Source: Sphingosinicella sp. BN140058
Lineage (GTDB): Bacteria > Pseudomonadota > Alphaproteobacteria > Sphingomonadales > Sphingomonadaceae
Direction of reading: 5' to 3'
Length of the DNA stretch: 64,000 nt
Assembly: GCF_004135585.1 (NCBI RefSeq)
Contig: NZ_CP035501.1
Span: 5,279,501 to 5,343,500 of the forward strand
The notes beneath the pieces are model-generated. The model saw nothing but the letters and a program-made list of their open reading frames with translations, did no database searches and had not been told where the DNA came from. A program made the position numbers and the translations under genes. The number at the start of each line of letters is the position of its first letter. The stretch's first letter is position 1. Positions 24,130 through 36,345 of the stretch are shown here, one piece after another.

Positions 24130-27100
24130 ATGTCGCGACGCCTCCGTTTGCTCAACACGCTCAAGGACGAGCAGCAGCTCGCCTCCAGCCCGCGCCAGCA
24201 CGCGGCACTTTCGGCCTCCGCGGGCACCGGCAAGACCCACGTCCTCACCGCCCGGGTGCTGCGCCTTTTGCTCTCCGGGGTCGATCCGTCCTCGATCCTC
24301 TGCCTGACCTTCACCAAGGCCGGCGCCGCCGAGATGGCCGACCGCATTCATGAGCGCCTGGCCTATTGGGTGCGGCTGGAAACGAGCGAGCTCCGTAAGG
24401 ATCTGTTCGCCCTTGGCGAGCCGAACGACGACGACAATGTCGCGCGGGCACGGACCCTGTTCGCGCGGGTGCTCGACGCCGCCGGCGGCGGGCTGCGCAT
24501 CCAAACCATTCATGCTTTCTCGCAGAGCCTGCTCGCCGCCTTTCCGACCGAGGCCGGGCTCGTCCCCGGCTTTCGGCCGCTCGAAGGGCGCGAGGAGCAA
24601 TTGCTGGCGCGGCAGACGCTGGCGGAAATGCTGGTCCGCGCCGAGGACGGCAGCGATCTGCCGCTGATCCGCGACGTCCAGGCGCTCAGCCACCGGCTCG
24701 GCGAGGCCGGGGCCGAGGCGTTCCTGCGCGCCTGCGCGCGGGCGCCGGCTCCGATGGAGGCGCTCGGCGCGCGCGAGGGCATCGAGGCGAAACTCCGCCG
24801 CGCCTTCGATCTGCCGAGCGGGGATATCGAGACGGCGATCGCCGACGGCTGCTGCGACGACGTGTTCGACCTTCAGAGCCTCGAGCGACTCACCGCCGCC
24901 AACCGGAACTGGGGCACCGCGACGGGGCTCAGTTGCTGTGAGGTCGTCGCTGCCTGGCGCGGCCGCGGCAATGCCGAGCGGGCCGCAAGCCTGGAGGAGA
25001 TCGCTTCGCTGGTGCTGACCAAGGCGGGCGAGCCGCGCAAGGTAACCGCCGGCCTCGTCAAGGCCGATCCCGATTATGCCGAGCATGCAGCACGCCTGGT
25101 GGAATGCTGCCGCACTCTGCTCCAGATGCGGCGGACCGCCGCTCTGGTCGAGTGCCTCGCCGCCGGACTGCGCGCCGGCCAGACCTTCGCCCTTGCCTAC
25201 GGCGCCGCCAAGCGCGCCGCCGGTGCCGTCGATTTCGACGATCTCATCCGCCGCGCAGAATCCCTGCTGCTGACGCCGGGGATCGGCGAATGGGTGCGCT
25301 ACAAGCTCGACCAGGCCACGGACCACATCCTCGTCGACGAGGCGCAGGACACGAACGAGCGGCAATGGAACATCGTCCGCGCGCTCAGCGTGGAATTCTT
25401 CGCCGGTGAGAGCGCCTCGCCGCGCCCGCGCACCATCTTCACCGTCGGCGACTACAAGCAGGCGATCTTCGGCTTTCAGGGCACCAATCCAAAAGCCTTC
25501 GAGGTCGCCCGCGCCTGGTTCGCACGCGAGGCGGCGGGGGTGGACCGCGACTTTCTCGATCTTTCCATGGACCGCAGTTTCCGCTCGTCGCCCGAGATCC
25601 TGGCCCTGGTCGACCGGGTGATCGCGGAACTCGGCCATGACGCGCTCGGACTGCCCGATCCGCCCAATCCGCACGTCGCCCACCATGCCGGCCGACCCGG
25701 GTCGGTGACCTTGTGGGCACCGTTCACCGGCGACGAGGGCGAACCGGAGGAGGAAGCGGGCGAGGAGGGGTGGGTCTCGGACACCGTCCGCGTCTATGCG
25801 GGAAAGATCGCGAAGCAGATCAGCGCCTGGCTCGACGATCCCTTCTTCGTCGCGTCGAAGAACCGGCCGCTGCGTCCGGAGGACATCCTGATCCTCGTCC
25901 GCCGGCGCGGCGACCTCGCCTCACTGATCGTCGCGCGACTCCATGCGGAGAATGTCCCGGTGGCCGGTGTCGACCGTTTGCTGCTGACCGCGCCGCTCGC
26001 GGTGCAGGATCTGCTCGCCGCGGCGCGGTTCGCGATGCAGCCGCTCGACGACCTCAATCTGGCGTCGCTGCTGGTCTCCCCCTTGTTCGGCTGGAGCCAG
26101 GATGACCTTTACGAAGCGGCTTTCGGGCGCAACGGTGCGCTGTGGCCGCGCGTGCGCGCGCTCGCCGCGGATCCGGCGAACCTGCCCGAGGCGTTTCGGG
26201 GCCGGCTCGCCGCCACGATCGGCGGCCTCTCCGCCATTCTCGCCATGGCGGATTATGCGACGCCGCATCAGTTCCTAGAAACGATCCTGTCGGGTGCGCC
26301 CGGCGGCCGCCGCGCCCTCCTCGAGCGGCTGGGCCCGGAGGCGCGTGATCCGATCGAGGAACTGCTCGCTTCGGCGCTGGAGTTCGAAGCCAATTCGGCA
26401 CCTTCGCTGCAGCGTTTCCTCGAATGGTTCGCACGTGGCGACGTCGAGATCGTTCGCGATCCCTCCGCGCCGCTCGACGCAGTTCGGGTGATGACGGTGC
26501 ACGGATCGAAAGGCCTGCAATCGCCCGTGTTGATCCTCGCCGATGCCTGCGCCGATCCCGATCGCAAGGGGGGCGGCATCGGGGGCAGTTTCACCAGCCT
26601 CGCCCTTGCCGACGAGGACATCCAGGTTCCGATCTTCCGGCCACGCAAGGAAGAATTGGTCGAGCCGCTCACCGGCCAGATCGCCAGGCTCGACCGGGAC
26701 GAACGCGAGGAGCATTGGCGGCTTCTCTATGTCGCGCTGACCCGTGCGGAGGAACGCCTCTACGTCGGCGGGGCGCTCGGGCCGATGGCGAAGGGCGTGC
26801 CGCCGCTCGCCAGCTGGTATCGCGCGATCGAGACCGGACTGGCGAGCCTCGGCGCCGACTGGCAGGAGGATCCTCAATGGGGAAGGGCGCTCCGGCACGG
26901 CGACGTGCCGAAGGCTGCCCGGGCGGATCCGCGCCGTATGCCGGCGCCGGTGGTGCTGCCGGAATGGACGGCACGCGCCGCGCCACTCGAAGCGCGGCCA
27001 CCGCGGCCGCTGGCGCCGTCGGCGCTCGGCGAGGACGATGTCAGCGATCCGCCGCCATCGCCGGCGATGCGCGACGCCGCGCTGCGCGGTCGCCTGCTCC

Positions 27101-27579
27101 ATCAATTGTTCGAGCGCTTGCCGGACGTTCCTTCTGCGGAGCGGAGCGCCCGTGCCGATCGCTGGCTGCAGCAGGCCGCCGGAGTCGACGATGCGGCGCT
27201 GCGCCGGTCCCTTGTCGACGATGCCTGCGCGGTGATCTCCGATCCGCGGCATGCAGAGCTGTTCGGGCCGTCGGCGCTGGCAGAAGCCCCGATTGCGGCG
27301 GTCGTCGCCGACGGTCTCGTCGTGTCGGGTACGGTCGACCGGCTGCTCGTCGGGCCGGACAGGATCGTCGTCGCCGACTTCAAGACCGGACGGCGGGCAC
27401 CGGCATCGGCCGAGGCCATTCCGGTGCCGCATCTGCGGCAGATGGCCGCCTATGCCGAGGCGTTGCGGGTGATCTTTCCGGGGCGCCGGATCGAGGCGAA
27501 ACTCCTCTATACGTCGGCGCCGGTGCTGCACGATCTGCCGGACGACCTCCTTGCCAGGTACCTGCCGCAAGCCGCTTGA
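24130..27579 (+). CDS. addA: Double-strand break repair helicase AddA
   Basis: The 1149-residue UvrD/RecB-type helicase and nuclease subunit of AddAB. Walker A is [11 protein letters not shown]; helicase motifs include [29 protein letters not shown] (motif II), [12 protein letters not shown] (III), [11 protein letters not shown] (V) and [15 protein letters not shown] (VI). The C-terminal nuclease core is [10 protein letters not shown] with Asp1083 and Lys1085. I start at ATG 24130 (AGAAGG upstream), which gives the usual family length; the frame is open 86 codons further up without similarity. The 217 bases upstream have no clear promoter. trxA follows closely. Confidence 0.93.
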   Translation: MSRRLRLLNTLKDEQQLASSPRQHAALSASAGTGKTHVLTARVLRLLLSGVDPSSILCLTFTKAGAAEMADRIHERLAYWVRLETSELRKDLFALGEPNDDDNVARARTLFARVLDAAGGGLRIQTIHAFSQSLLAAFPTEAGLVPGFRPLEGREEQLLARQTLAEMLVRAEDGSDLPLIRDVQALSHRLGEAGAEAFLRACARAPAPMEALGAREGIEAKLRRAFDLPSGDIETAIADGCCDDVFDLQSLERLTAANRNWGTATGLSCCEVVAAWRGRGNAERAASLEEIASLVLTKAGEPRKVTAGLVKADPDYAEHAARLVECCRTLLQMRRTAALVECLAAGLRAGQTFALAYGAAKRAAGAVDFDDLIRRAESLLLTPGIGEWVRYKLDQATDHILVDEAQDTNERQWNIVRALSVEFFAGESASPRPRTIFTVGDYKQAIFGFQGTNPKAFEVARAWFAREAAGVDRDFLDLSMDRSFRSSPEILALVDRVIAELGHDALGLPDPPNPHVAHHAGRPGSVTLWAPFTGDEGEPEEEAGEEGWVSDTVRVYAGKIAKQISAWLDDPFFVASKNRPLRPEDILILVRRRGDLASLIVARLHAENVPVAGVDRLLLTAPLAVQDLLAAARFAMQPLDDLNLASLLVSPLFGWSQDDLYEAAFGRNGALWPRVRALAADPANLPEAFRGRLAATIGGLSAILAMADYATPHQFLETILSGAPGGRRALLERLGPEARDPIEELLASALEFEANSAPSLQRFLEWFARGDVEIVRDPSAPLDAVRVMTVHGSKGLQSPVLILADACADPDRKGGGIGGSFTSLALADEDIQVPIFRPRKEELVEPLTGQIARLDRDEREEHWRLLYVALTRAEERLYVGGALGPMAKGVPPLASWYRAIETGLASLGADWQEDPQWGRALRHGDVPKAARADPRRMPAPVVLPEWTARAAPLEARPPRPLAPSALGEDDVSDPPPSPAMRDAALRGRLLHQLFERLPDVPSAERSARADRWLQQAAGVDDAALRRSLVDDACAVISDPRHAELFGPSALAEAPIAAVVADGLVVSGTVDRLLVGPDRIVVADFKTGRRAPASAEAIPVPHLRQMAAYAEALRVIFPGRRIEAKLLYTSAPVLHDLPDDLLARYLPQAA

Positions 27580-27628
27580 GACGGGGCGCCCGGCACCCTA
27601 CATCAGGCTCAACTTTCAGGAGACTGCA

Positions 27629-27949
27629 ATGGCTACCAAGAGTGTCACCGACGCATCCTTCGACACTGACGTGCTCGGCGCCTCGAAGCCGGTGCTGGTC
27701 GATTTCTGGGCGGAATGGTGCGGCCCGTGCCGGATGATCGCACCCGCGCTGGAGGAGATCAGCAACGAACTCGGCGAGAAGGTCGAAGTCGTGAAGCTCA
27801 ACATCGACGACAATCCCGAGGCGCCGTCCAAATATGGCGTTCGCGGCATTCCGACGATGATCCTGTTCAAGGACGGGCTGCCGGCGGCGACCAAGGTCGG
27901 CGCGGCACCGAAGACGCAGCTGCAGACCTGGCTGGAAGGCCAGCTCTGA
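27629..27949 (+). CDS. trxA: Thioredoxin
   Basis: A 106-residue cytoplasmic thiol-disulfide reductant with the active site [11 protein letters not shown] and the cis-Pro loop [11 protein letters not shown] 27629 follows AGGAG. It is 49 bases after addA, an order I recall as common in alphaproteobacteria. A CTTGAG-N17-CTACAT sequence across the addA stop (27575-27603) loosely resembles a heat-shock promoter. A bidirectional hairpin separates trxA from the convergent trmFO. Confidence 0.96.
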   Translation: MATKSVTDASFDTDVLGASKPVLVDFWAEWCGPCRMIAPALEEISNELGEKVEVVKLNIDDNPEAPSKYGVRGIPTMILFKDGLPAATKVGAAPKTQLQTWLEGQL

Positions 27950-27974
27950 TCGCAACCGAATTCTGATGCACGAG

Positions 27975-28008
27975 AAGGAGGGTGCGGCTCAGGCCGCATC
28001 CTCCTTTT
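27975..28008. terminator. Bidirectional terminator between trxA and trmFO
   Basis: AAGGAGG-G-TGCGGC pairs with GCCGCA-T-CCTCCTT around a TCAG loop and is followed by TTTT on the plus strand. The trmFO stop codon lies in the loop, so the stem also encodes the last residues of TrmFO. Confidence 0.75.
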
Positions 28009-29362
28009 CCATGTCCGGCGCCGCCGCGGGCGCGCGGCCCAGCCACCGGTCGAACGCCTGCTCGGCGCGCAGCGTGTAGAGGCGCTTGCGATTGGCCTTC
28101 TTGGCCTTGCCCTCGACCGGCGGGAACAGGCCGAAATTGACGTTCATCGGCTGATAGAGATCGGCCTCGGCGCCGCCGGTGATGTGGCCGAGCAGGGCGC
28201 CGAACGCAGTCTCAGAAGGCGGCGGCGCAAGGGTCTCGCCGCGGAGTTCCGCAGCGGCGAAGCGACCGGCCATCAACCCCACCGCCGCCGATTCGACATA
28301 GCCTTCGCAGCCGGTGATCTGACCGGCGAAGCGGATGTGCGGCGCTTTCCTGAGGCGCAGGGTCCGATCGAGCAATTGCGGGGAATTGATGAAGGTGTTG
28401 CGGTGGAGACCGCCCAGGCGGGCGAACTCGGCCTTCTCCAGACCCGGAATGGTTCGGAACAGCCGCACCTGTTCGGCATATTTGAGCTTGGTCTGAAAAC
28501 CGACCATGTTCCACAGCGTGCCGAGGGCATTGTCCTGGCGGAGCTGGACGACGGCATAGGGCCAGCGACCGGTCTTGGGATCGTCGAGCCCGACCGGCTT
28601 CATCGGCCCGTAGCGCAGGGTGTCGACGCCGCGCGCCGCCATCACCTCGATCGGCATGCAGCCTTCGAAATAGGGCGTGTCCTTCTCCCACTCCCGAAAT
28701 TCGGTCTTCTCGCCGTCGATCAGGCCCTGGTGGAAGGCGAGATATTGCTCCTTGGTCATCGGGCAGTTGATGTAATCCTTGCCATCGCCGCCATCCGCGC
28801 CGGACTTGTCCCAGCGCGACGCCATCCAGGCGATGTCCATGTCGATCGAGTCGCGGTGGACGATCGGCGCGATCGCATCGAAGAAGGCGAGCGCATCTGC
28901 ACCGGTGGCGGCGCCGATCGATTCGGCGAGGCCCAGCGCGGTGAGCGGGCCGGTGGCGACGATCGTCATCCCGCTTTCCGGCAACGAATCGATCCGTTCG
29001 CGCACGATCTCGATGTTCGGGTGGGCGGCGAGACGGGCGGTGACCGCGTCGGAAAAGCCGTCCCGATCAACCGCGAGCGCGGACCCGGCGGGAACCTTGT
29101 GCGCGTCGGCGCAGGCCATGATCACCGATCCGAGCGCCCGCATCTCAGAATGGAGCAGGCCGACGGCATTATGCTCGGCATCGTCGGAGCGGAAGGAATT
29201 GGAGCAGACGAGCTCGGCAAGGCCGTCGGTCTGGTGCGCGGGGCTTCGCTCGCCGGTGCCGCGCATTTCGGACAGGCGTACGCTGACGCCGGCCTCCGCC
29301 AGCTGCCAGGCCGCTTCCGATCCGGCGAGACCGCCGCCGATGATGTGGATTTGTTGTGTCAT
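27989..29362 (-). CDS. trmFO: Methylenetetrahydrofolate-tRNA-(uracil-5-)-methyltransferase TrmFO
   Basis: A 457-residue FAD enzyme that makes ribothymidine at tRNA position 54 using methylenetetrahydrofolate rather than SAM. The FAD motif is [16 protein letters not shown]; the family block [19 protein letters not shown] and the closing [12 protein letters not shown] are intact. Length is normal. TrmFO replaces TrmA in many Alphaproteobacteria and Firmicutes. A VOC gene is divergent, with only 40 bases between the starts. Confidence 0.96.
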   Translation of the reverse strand: MTQQIHIIGGGLAGSEAAWQLAEAGVSVRLSEMRGTGERSPAHQTDGLAELVCSNSFRSDDAEHNAVGLLHSEMRALGSVIMACADAHKVPAGSALAVDRDGFSDAVTARLAAHPNIEIVRERIDSLPESGMTIVATGPLTALGLAESIGAATGADALAFFDAIAPIVHRDSIDMDIAWMASRWDKSGADGGDGKDYINCPMTKEQYLAFHQGLIDGEKTEFREWEKDTPYFEGCMPIEVMAARGVDTLRYGPMKPVGLDDPKTGRWPYAVVQLRQDNALGTLWNMVGFQTKLKYAEQVRLFRTIPGLEKAEFARLGGLHRNTFINSPQLLDRTLRLRKAPHIRFAGQITGCEGYVESAAVGLMAGRFAAAELRGETLAPPPSETAFGALLGHITGGAEADLYQPMNVNFGLFPPVEGKAKKANRKRLYTLRAEQAFDRWLGRAPAAAPDMEKEDAA

Positions 29363-29402
29363 TCGCCCGTGCGATAGTCGCTTTGACCAGGAGGAGAAAG
29401 CC

Positions 29403-29792
29403 GTGTTGGACCATGTCGGTTTCGCCGTGTCGGATCTCGCCCGCTCGCGGCACTTCTACGAGGCGGCGCTGGCGCCGCTTGGAATCACGCTGATCATGGA
29501 AGTCGGCCCGAGCGAGACCGAGAGCCGTGGCACCGCCCTGGGCTTCGGGGTCGAAGACAATCCGTTCTTCTGGATCGGCGACAACGAACGGGTCGGCGAG
29601 GGCACCCATGTCGCCTTTCGCGCGGTTACCCGCGCCGAGGTGGACGCGTTCCACGCGGCGGCCCTTGCGGCGGGCGGCCGCGACAACGGCGCACCCGGCC
29701 TGCGGCCGCATTACGGACCGACTTATTATGCCGCGTTCGTCCACGATCCCGACGGCATCAACGTCGAAGCCGTCTGCCATCGGGAAGAATAG
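29403..29792 (+). CDS. VOC-family (glyoxalase-fold) protein
   Basis: A 129-residue protein of the vicinal oxygen chelate superfamily. It opens [20 protein letters not shown], and the likely metal ligands are His in LDHVG, His in GTHVAFRA and Glu in NVEAVCH. Members are glyoxalases, dioxygenases or resistance proteins; this compact single-domain type has no settled function. The GTG start has AGGAGGAG before it. Confidence 0.85.
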   Translation: MLDHVGFAVSDLARSRHFYEAALAPLGITLIMEVGPSETESRGTALGFGVEDNPFFWIGDNERVGEGTHVAFRAVTRAEVDAFHAAALAAGGRDNGAPGLRPHYGPTYYAAFVHDPDGINVEAVCHREE

Positions 29793-29869
29793 ACCGCGAA
29801 AGCCCGGCTAAACCAAGGATGGATGCACCATTCTCGGACCAGGCTGATTCAGCCTGATCCGATCATGCT

Positions 29870-32593
<2,724 letters not shown>

Positions 32594-32618
32594 TTACTGT
32601 TCCTGTTGCTGCGGGGTG

Positions 32619-32632
32619 CGTCCGAACGGACG
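32619..32632. promoter_or_regulatory. Perfect 14-base palindrome upstream of gyrA
   Basis: CGTCCGAACGGACG is self-complementary and lies 26 bases before the gyrA ATG. It could be an operator or a leader-RNA hairpin. Confidence 0.45.
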
Positions 32633-32682
32633 TCTGGAATGATCGCGGTGGACCCTAGCGCCTGTTTCCGCCGAGCGCCACC

Positions 32683-32713
32683 CGCGCGTGCACGCGTACG
32701 CGCGCGCACGCGT
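32683..32713. other. 31-base alternating purine-pyrimidine (Z-DNA-prone) tract
   Basis: Every step from 32683 to 32713 alternates pyrimidine and purine, mostly CG with CA and TG steps, for example CGCGCGTGCACGCGTACG. Such tracts flip to left-handed DNA under negative supercoiling. It ends 11 bases before the yaaA stop-side boundary, in the region where a gyrA promoter should be. Confidence 0.85.
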
Positions 32714-32724
32714 CGCCTAGAAGG

Positions 32725-33483
32725 TCATCCCCGGTGGAAGCGCCAGCGGGTGTCGTCGCTGTTGGCGGCGTCATAGGCATAGCCGTCGCTGTCGAAGCCC
32801 TTGACCTGGTCCGGGTCCACCAGGCCGTGCTCGCAGATGTAGCGTGCCATCATGCCCCGCGCACGTTTGGCGGCGAAGGTGTTGAAGCGCAGGCCGTTCG
32901 GACCCTCTTCGCGGAAGTCGATCTCGATGACGCGAACGCTCGCAGGCAGCTTGCCGTCGACCGCCTGCCAATATTCCTTGCTGGCGAGATTGATCACGGT
33001 GTCGCCGCCCGTCTCCGCGAGATCGGCGGCGAGCCGATCGGCAATCCTGCCCTGCCAATAGTCATAAAGGTTACGGCTGCGGCCCGGCGCCCATCTGGTA
33101 CCCATTTCCAGCCGGTAGGGACGGATCGCGTCGAGCGGGCGGAGCAGGCCGTAGAGACCCGAAAGGATGCGCAGATGGTCCTGGGCGAAGCGCACCGCCT
33201 GATCGTCGACGCTGTGCACCTCGAACCCGGCATAGACGTCGCCTGCGAAAGCGTAGAGCGCCGGACGCGTCGGTTGCTCGGCAAAGCCGCGGTAGCGCTC
33301 GACGTTGAGCGCGGCGAGCGGCTCCGAGATGTGCATCAGCCCGGCAAGCTTCGGCTTGGACAGCCTGGCGGCGGCGGCGGCGAGCGCCTCGGCCTCTTCG
33401 GCGAACCGGGGCTGGGTCGGGTCGAGCGGGGGCAGGGGACGCTTGTAATCGAGCGTCTTGGCAGGTGAAATGACGGCAAGCAT
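32725..33483 (-). CDS. yaaA: Peroxide stress protein YaaA
   Basis: A 252-residue cytoplasmic DUF328 protein. In E. coli, YaaA is induced by OxyR and lowers free iron during peroxide stress. Family blocks are MLAVISPAKTLDY, GLYGLLRPLDAIRPYRLEMG, VINLASKEYWQAV and FNTFAAKRARGMMARY. The N-terminal SPAKT and mid-protein LRPLD segments are diagnostic. It is divergent from the TPR-like genes and points toward gyrA. Confidence 0.93.
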   Translation of the reverse strand: MLAVISPAKTLDYKRPLPPLDPTQPRFAEEAEALAAAAARLSKPKLAGLMHISEPLAALNVERYRGFAEQPTRPALYAFAGDVYAGFEVHSVDDQAVRFAQDHLRILSGLYGLLRPLDAIRPYRLEMGTRWAPGRSRNLYDYWQGRIADRLAADLAETGGDTVINLASKEYWQAVDGKLPASVRVIEIDFREEGPNGLRFNTFAAKRARGMMARYICEHGLVDPDQVKGFDSDGYAYDAANSDDTRWRFHRG

Positions 33484-33566
33484 CGGGTGCGGTTAGCGAT
33501 GCCGCGGCTTTGCTGTCAAACCGCCGCCCGAGGCGAGGGATTGTGGCGTGTTTCCGGCCGTTTGCG

Positions 33567-33581
33567 GTTCAAGCGGGGTTC
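33567..33581 (+). promoter_or_regulatory. GTTC-N7-GTTC, a possible alphaproteobacterial LexA box
   Basis: GTTC, seven bases, GTTC. This matches the alphaproteobacterial SOS consensus and lies between the divergent yaaA (84 bases away) and the first TPR-like gene (102 bases away). The spacer is GC-rich, and one or two such matches are expected by chance in 64 kb, so confidence is low. Confidence 0.25.
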
Positions 33582-33682
33582 AGTGCCGGGGCGCTAGAAA
33601 CAGGCAGGGAATGACGATAGTAGAGCCACCCTCTCCAGGGCGGTGTTCGCTGCGGGGCAGTTCATCAGGAGGCATTTCGGTT

Positions 33683-34912
33683 ATGGCTTCGGTTTCCAGG
33701 CTTTCGCTCGGAATCGCCCTCGCGCTCGGCACCGCCTCGGTCGTCGCGATCGCGCCGGCGGATGCGAAGAAGGCGCCCTATACGGGGCCGAGCTTCACCA
33801 AGGAGGAGCGGGCTTCGCTTGCCGCGCTGGAGGCGGCGCTCGCCGCCCGTAATTACAGCGCCGCCAACGCCGCGCTGACCACCGCGCAATCCGCCGCGCG
33901 CGGCGCCGATGCGCGCTACCAGCTTGCCGGCCTGCAGCTCCGCCTCGGCCGCGAGACCAACAATACCGCCCTCCAGGGCGCCGCGGTCGACGATTTGCTG
34001 GCGAGCGGCCGGATCCCCGTGGCCGAGCAGGCGCCGCTGTACGCGACCCAGGGCGTGCTCGCCTCGTTCGCCGGCAAGCGCGAGCGCGCGGAGACCGCGC
34101 TCGCCCGCGCCTTCGAACTCGCCCCGAGCCCGGATGCAGCGATCGCGCTCGCCCGGGTCAAGCTCGACCTGCGCAAGAATGCCGAAGCGGTCGCGCTGAT
34201 CGACCGCGCAATCGAGCTTCAGGCGGCAAGCGGCCAGAAGGCACCTGAAGCCTGGTACCGGCGCGGCCTGACCCTGGCGACGATGAATGCGATGGCGCCG
34301 CAGGCAATCAAGTTCAGCCGCGCGCTGGTCGCCGCTTATCCCAATGCGACCAACTGGCGCGACGCGGTTCTGCTCTACCGCGATTATGCGAAGCCCGATG
34401 CGGCCACCACGCTGGACGCCACCCGGCTGCAGCGCCTGTCCAAGGCGCTCGCCGGGGAGCGAGACTATATGGAAGCGGCGCAGGCCTTCGGCAGCGCCAA
34501 CCTCCCGGCAGAGGCGCAGTCCGTGTTTCAGGAGGGGGTGAACGACCGCATGGTCGATCCCGCCAAGGCGACCTTCAAGGAAGCCATCGCCACCTCCAAG
34601 AAGAACGCCACTTCTGCCAAGGCGAAGCTCGCCGCGGCCCGCACCGCGGCGGCCTCGGCAGCGACCGGTACCGCCGCGCTCGACGCGGGCGACCAATATC
34701 TGAGCTTCGGCGACTATGCTGCCGCCGCCGACCTGTATCGCATCGCGCTCCAGAAGGGCGGGATCGATCCCAATGTCGGCAACACCCGTCTCGGCATTGC
34801 GCTCGCGCTCGCCGGCCAGCGTCCGGATGCCGACGCTGCCTTTCGCACGGTCGGCGGCCCCCGCGCCGACCTCGCCGCCTTGTGGCTGATCTGGCTGTCC
34901 CAGCGCGCCTGA
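33683..34912 (+). CDS. Exported TPR-like repeat protein, first of a tandem pair
   Basis: A 409-residue protein with a signal peptide (about residues 1-28, ending AIAPADA). The rest is alpha-helical and Ala-rich, with tetratricopeptide-like units such as KRERAETALARAFELAPSPDAAIALARVKLDL and GDYAAAADLYRIALQKGG. The C-terminus (DPNVGNTRLGIALA then LAALWLIWLSQRA) matches the next gene closely. No catalytic residues are visible; a periplasmic scaffold is a reasonable guess. ATG 33683 follows AGGAGG. Confidence 0.75.
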   Translation: MASVSRLSLGIALALGTASVVAIAPADAKKAPYTGPSFTKEERASLAALEAALAARNYSAANAALTTAQSAARGADARYQLAGLQLRLGRETNNTALQGAAVDDLLASGRIPVAEQAPLYATQGVLASFAGKRERAETALARAFELAPSPDAAIALARVKLDLRKNAEAVALIDRAIELQAASGQKAPEAWYRRGLTLATMNAMAPQAIKFSRALVAAYPNATNWRDAVLLYRDYAKPDAATTLDATRLQRLSKALAGERDYMEAAQAFGSANLPAEAQSVFQEGVNDRMVDPAKATFKEAIATSKKNATSAKAKLAAARTAAASAATGTAALDAGDQYLSFGDYAAAADLYRIALQKGGIDPNVGNTRLGIALALAGQRPDADAAFRTVGGPRADLAALWLIWLSQRA

Positions 34913-34948
34913 TCGCCGAACCACCATCCCCCCTCAGGAGAGTTCGTC

Positions 34949-36169
34949 ATGAAGTTCGTTTCCAGCCTCGCGATCGCCGCCTCGCTGATCGTCGGCGGCG
35001 TCGCTGCGGCCCCGGCCGTTGCCCAAGACAAGGCTGCCAAGGCGCCCGAGCGCAAGTTCAAGCTCAGCAAGGAAGCGCAGAACGCGATCGCGGCCCTCCA
35101 GAAGTCGCTCACCGAAAAAGCGGCCGATTTCCCGGAGAAGCTCGCCGCCGCGCAGGCGGTGGCGAAGAACACCGACGACAAATATGTGATCGCTAAGTTC
35201 CAGCTCCAGCGGGCGTCCGAGGAGAATAACAAGGACGCGCAGCGCGCCGCGGTCGAGGCGATCCTCGCCAGCGGCGGCGCCGACGCTTCCGAGACCACCC
35301 AGCTCCAGACCTATCTCGCCGGCAATGCGATCGAGTCCGGCGATTACGGCGCGGCGGAAACCTTCTATGCACAGAAGATCGCCGCCAATCCGAACGATCT
35401 CGACAGCGTCGTCAATCTCGCCCGCGCCAAGATCGAGCTGAAGAAGGAAGCCGAGGCGCTGACCCTGCTGCAGAAGGCGATCTCGATGAGCAAGGCTTCC
35501 GGCCAGAAGCCGCCCGAAGCCTGGTATCGCAACGCGCTCGGCATCGCCTACAAGCAGAAGAACACCGCACTCTCCAACCAGCTCGCGACCGAAGTTCAGC
35601 AGGCCTATCCGAGCCCGGAGAATTTCAAGAATCTGGTCTCGATCTCGGTCCCGGCAATTGCCAAGGACGAGGAAGCCTATGTCGATCTGATGCGCCTGAT
35701 GCAGGACAGCGGATCGCTCGAGACCGGCGAGTATCTGCGTCTCGCCGAATATCTCGATTACAACCGCAATTGGGGCGAGGCCAAGGCCGTGCTCGAGGCG
35801 GCGGCCAAGTCCGGCAAGTCCGGCGCGGGGCATGCCGCGCTGCTGACCAAGGTCAACAGCCGGGTCGCGGAAGACAAGGCGGCGTTGCCGGGCGTCGAGC
35901 CGAAGGCACGCAGCGCCGCCAACGGGCAGCTGGCGGCGAACCTCGCCGGGATCTATGCCGGCTATGGCGATTATACCAAGGCGGCTGAGCTCTATCGGCT
36001 CGCTTTGCAGAAGGGCGGCGTCGACGCCAATCTGGTCAACACCCGGCTCGGCATCGCTCTGGCTCGCGGTGGCAACCGCGCCGAGGCGGAAACCGCGTTC
36101 AAGGCGGTGACCGGCCTTCGCAGCCAGGTCGCCAATCTTTGGATGGCCTGGCTCGCCCAGCGCGGCTGA
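34949..36169 (+). CDS. Exported TPR-like repeat protein, second of a tandem pair
   Basis: A 406-residue protein with a signal peptide (MKFVSSLAIAASLIVGGVAAAPAVAQ). It is a clear paralogue of the preceding gene: both share GQKAPEAWYR/GQKPPEAWYR in the middle, and LQKGG(I/V)D, N, NTRLGIALA and LW-WL-QR at the end. Its repeats are more Lys-rich. The gap is 36 bases with AGGAG before the ATG, so the pair is one operon, closed by a strong terminator. Both are probably periplasmic. Confidence 0.75.
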   Translation: MKFVSSLAIAASLIVGGVAAAPAVAQDKAAKAPERKFKLSKEAQNAIAALQKSLTEKAADFPEKLAAAQAVAKNTDDKYVIAKFQLQRASEENNKDAQRAAVEAILASGGADASETTQLQTYLAGNAIESGDYGAAETFYAQKIAANPNDLDSVVNLARAKIELKKEAEALTLLQKAISMSKASGQKPPEAWYRNALGIAYKQKNTALSNQLATEVQQAYPSPENFKNLVSISVPAIAKDEEAYVDLMRLMQDSGSLETGEYLRLAEYLDYNRNWGEAKAVLEAAAKSGKSGAGHAALLTKVNSRVAEDKAALPGVEPKARSAANGQLAANLAGIYAGYGDYTKAAELYRLALQKGGVDANLVNTRLGIALARGGNRAEAETAFKAVTGLRSQVANLWMAWLAQRG

Positions 36170-36191
36170 GCCCGAACGTTTCGGAACGAGG

Positions 36192-36219
36192 AGGCGCCGG
36201 AGCGATCCGGCGCCTTTTT
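36192..36219 (+). terminator. Rho-independent terminator after the TPR-like pair
   Basis: A perfect ten-base stem AGGCGCCGGA/TCCGGCGCCT with a GCGA tetraloop and a TTTT tail. Confidence 0.9.
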
Positions 36220-36345
36220 CGTCCCGGCCATCCCGGATCGGGCCGGGCGCACTGCCGTGGCCCCAATTGACCGCTTCCCCGATTGTGCCGGCCTTGTTAA
36301 CCTCTCTGCGGCACAGATGCCCGCCATTCGCGTGAGCTGAGGACG

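Noticed and set aside
26424..27737. Plus-strand frame of 437 codons inside addA and running into trxA
   Set aside because: It is out of frame with the helicase and nuclease motifs of AddA and crosses the start of trxA; its own sequence is Arg/Ala/Gly-rich without domains.
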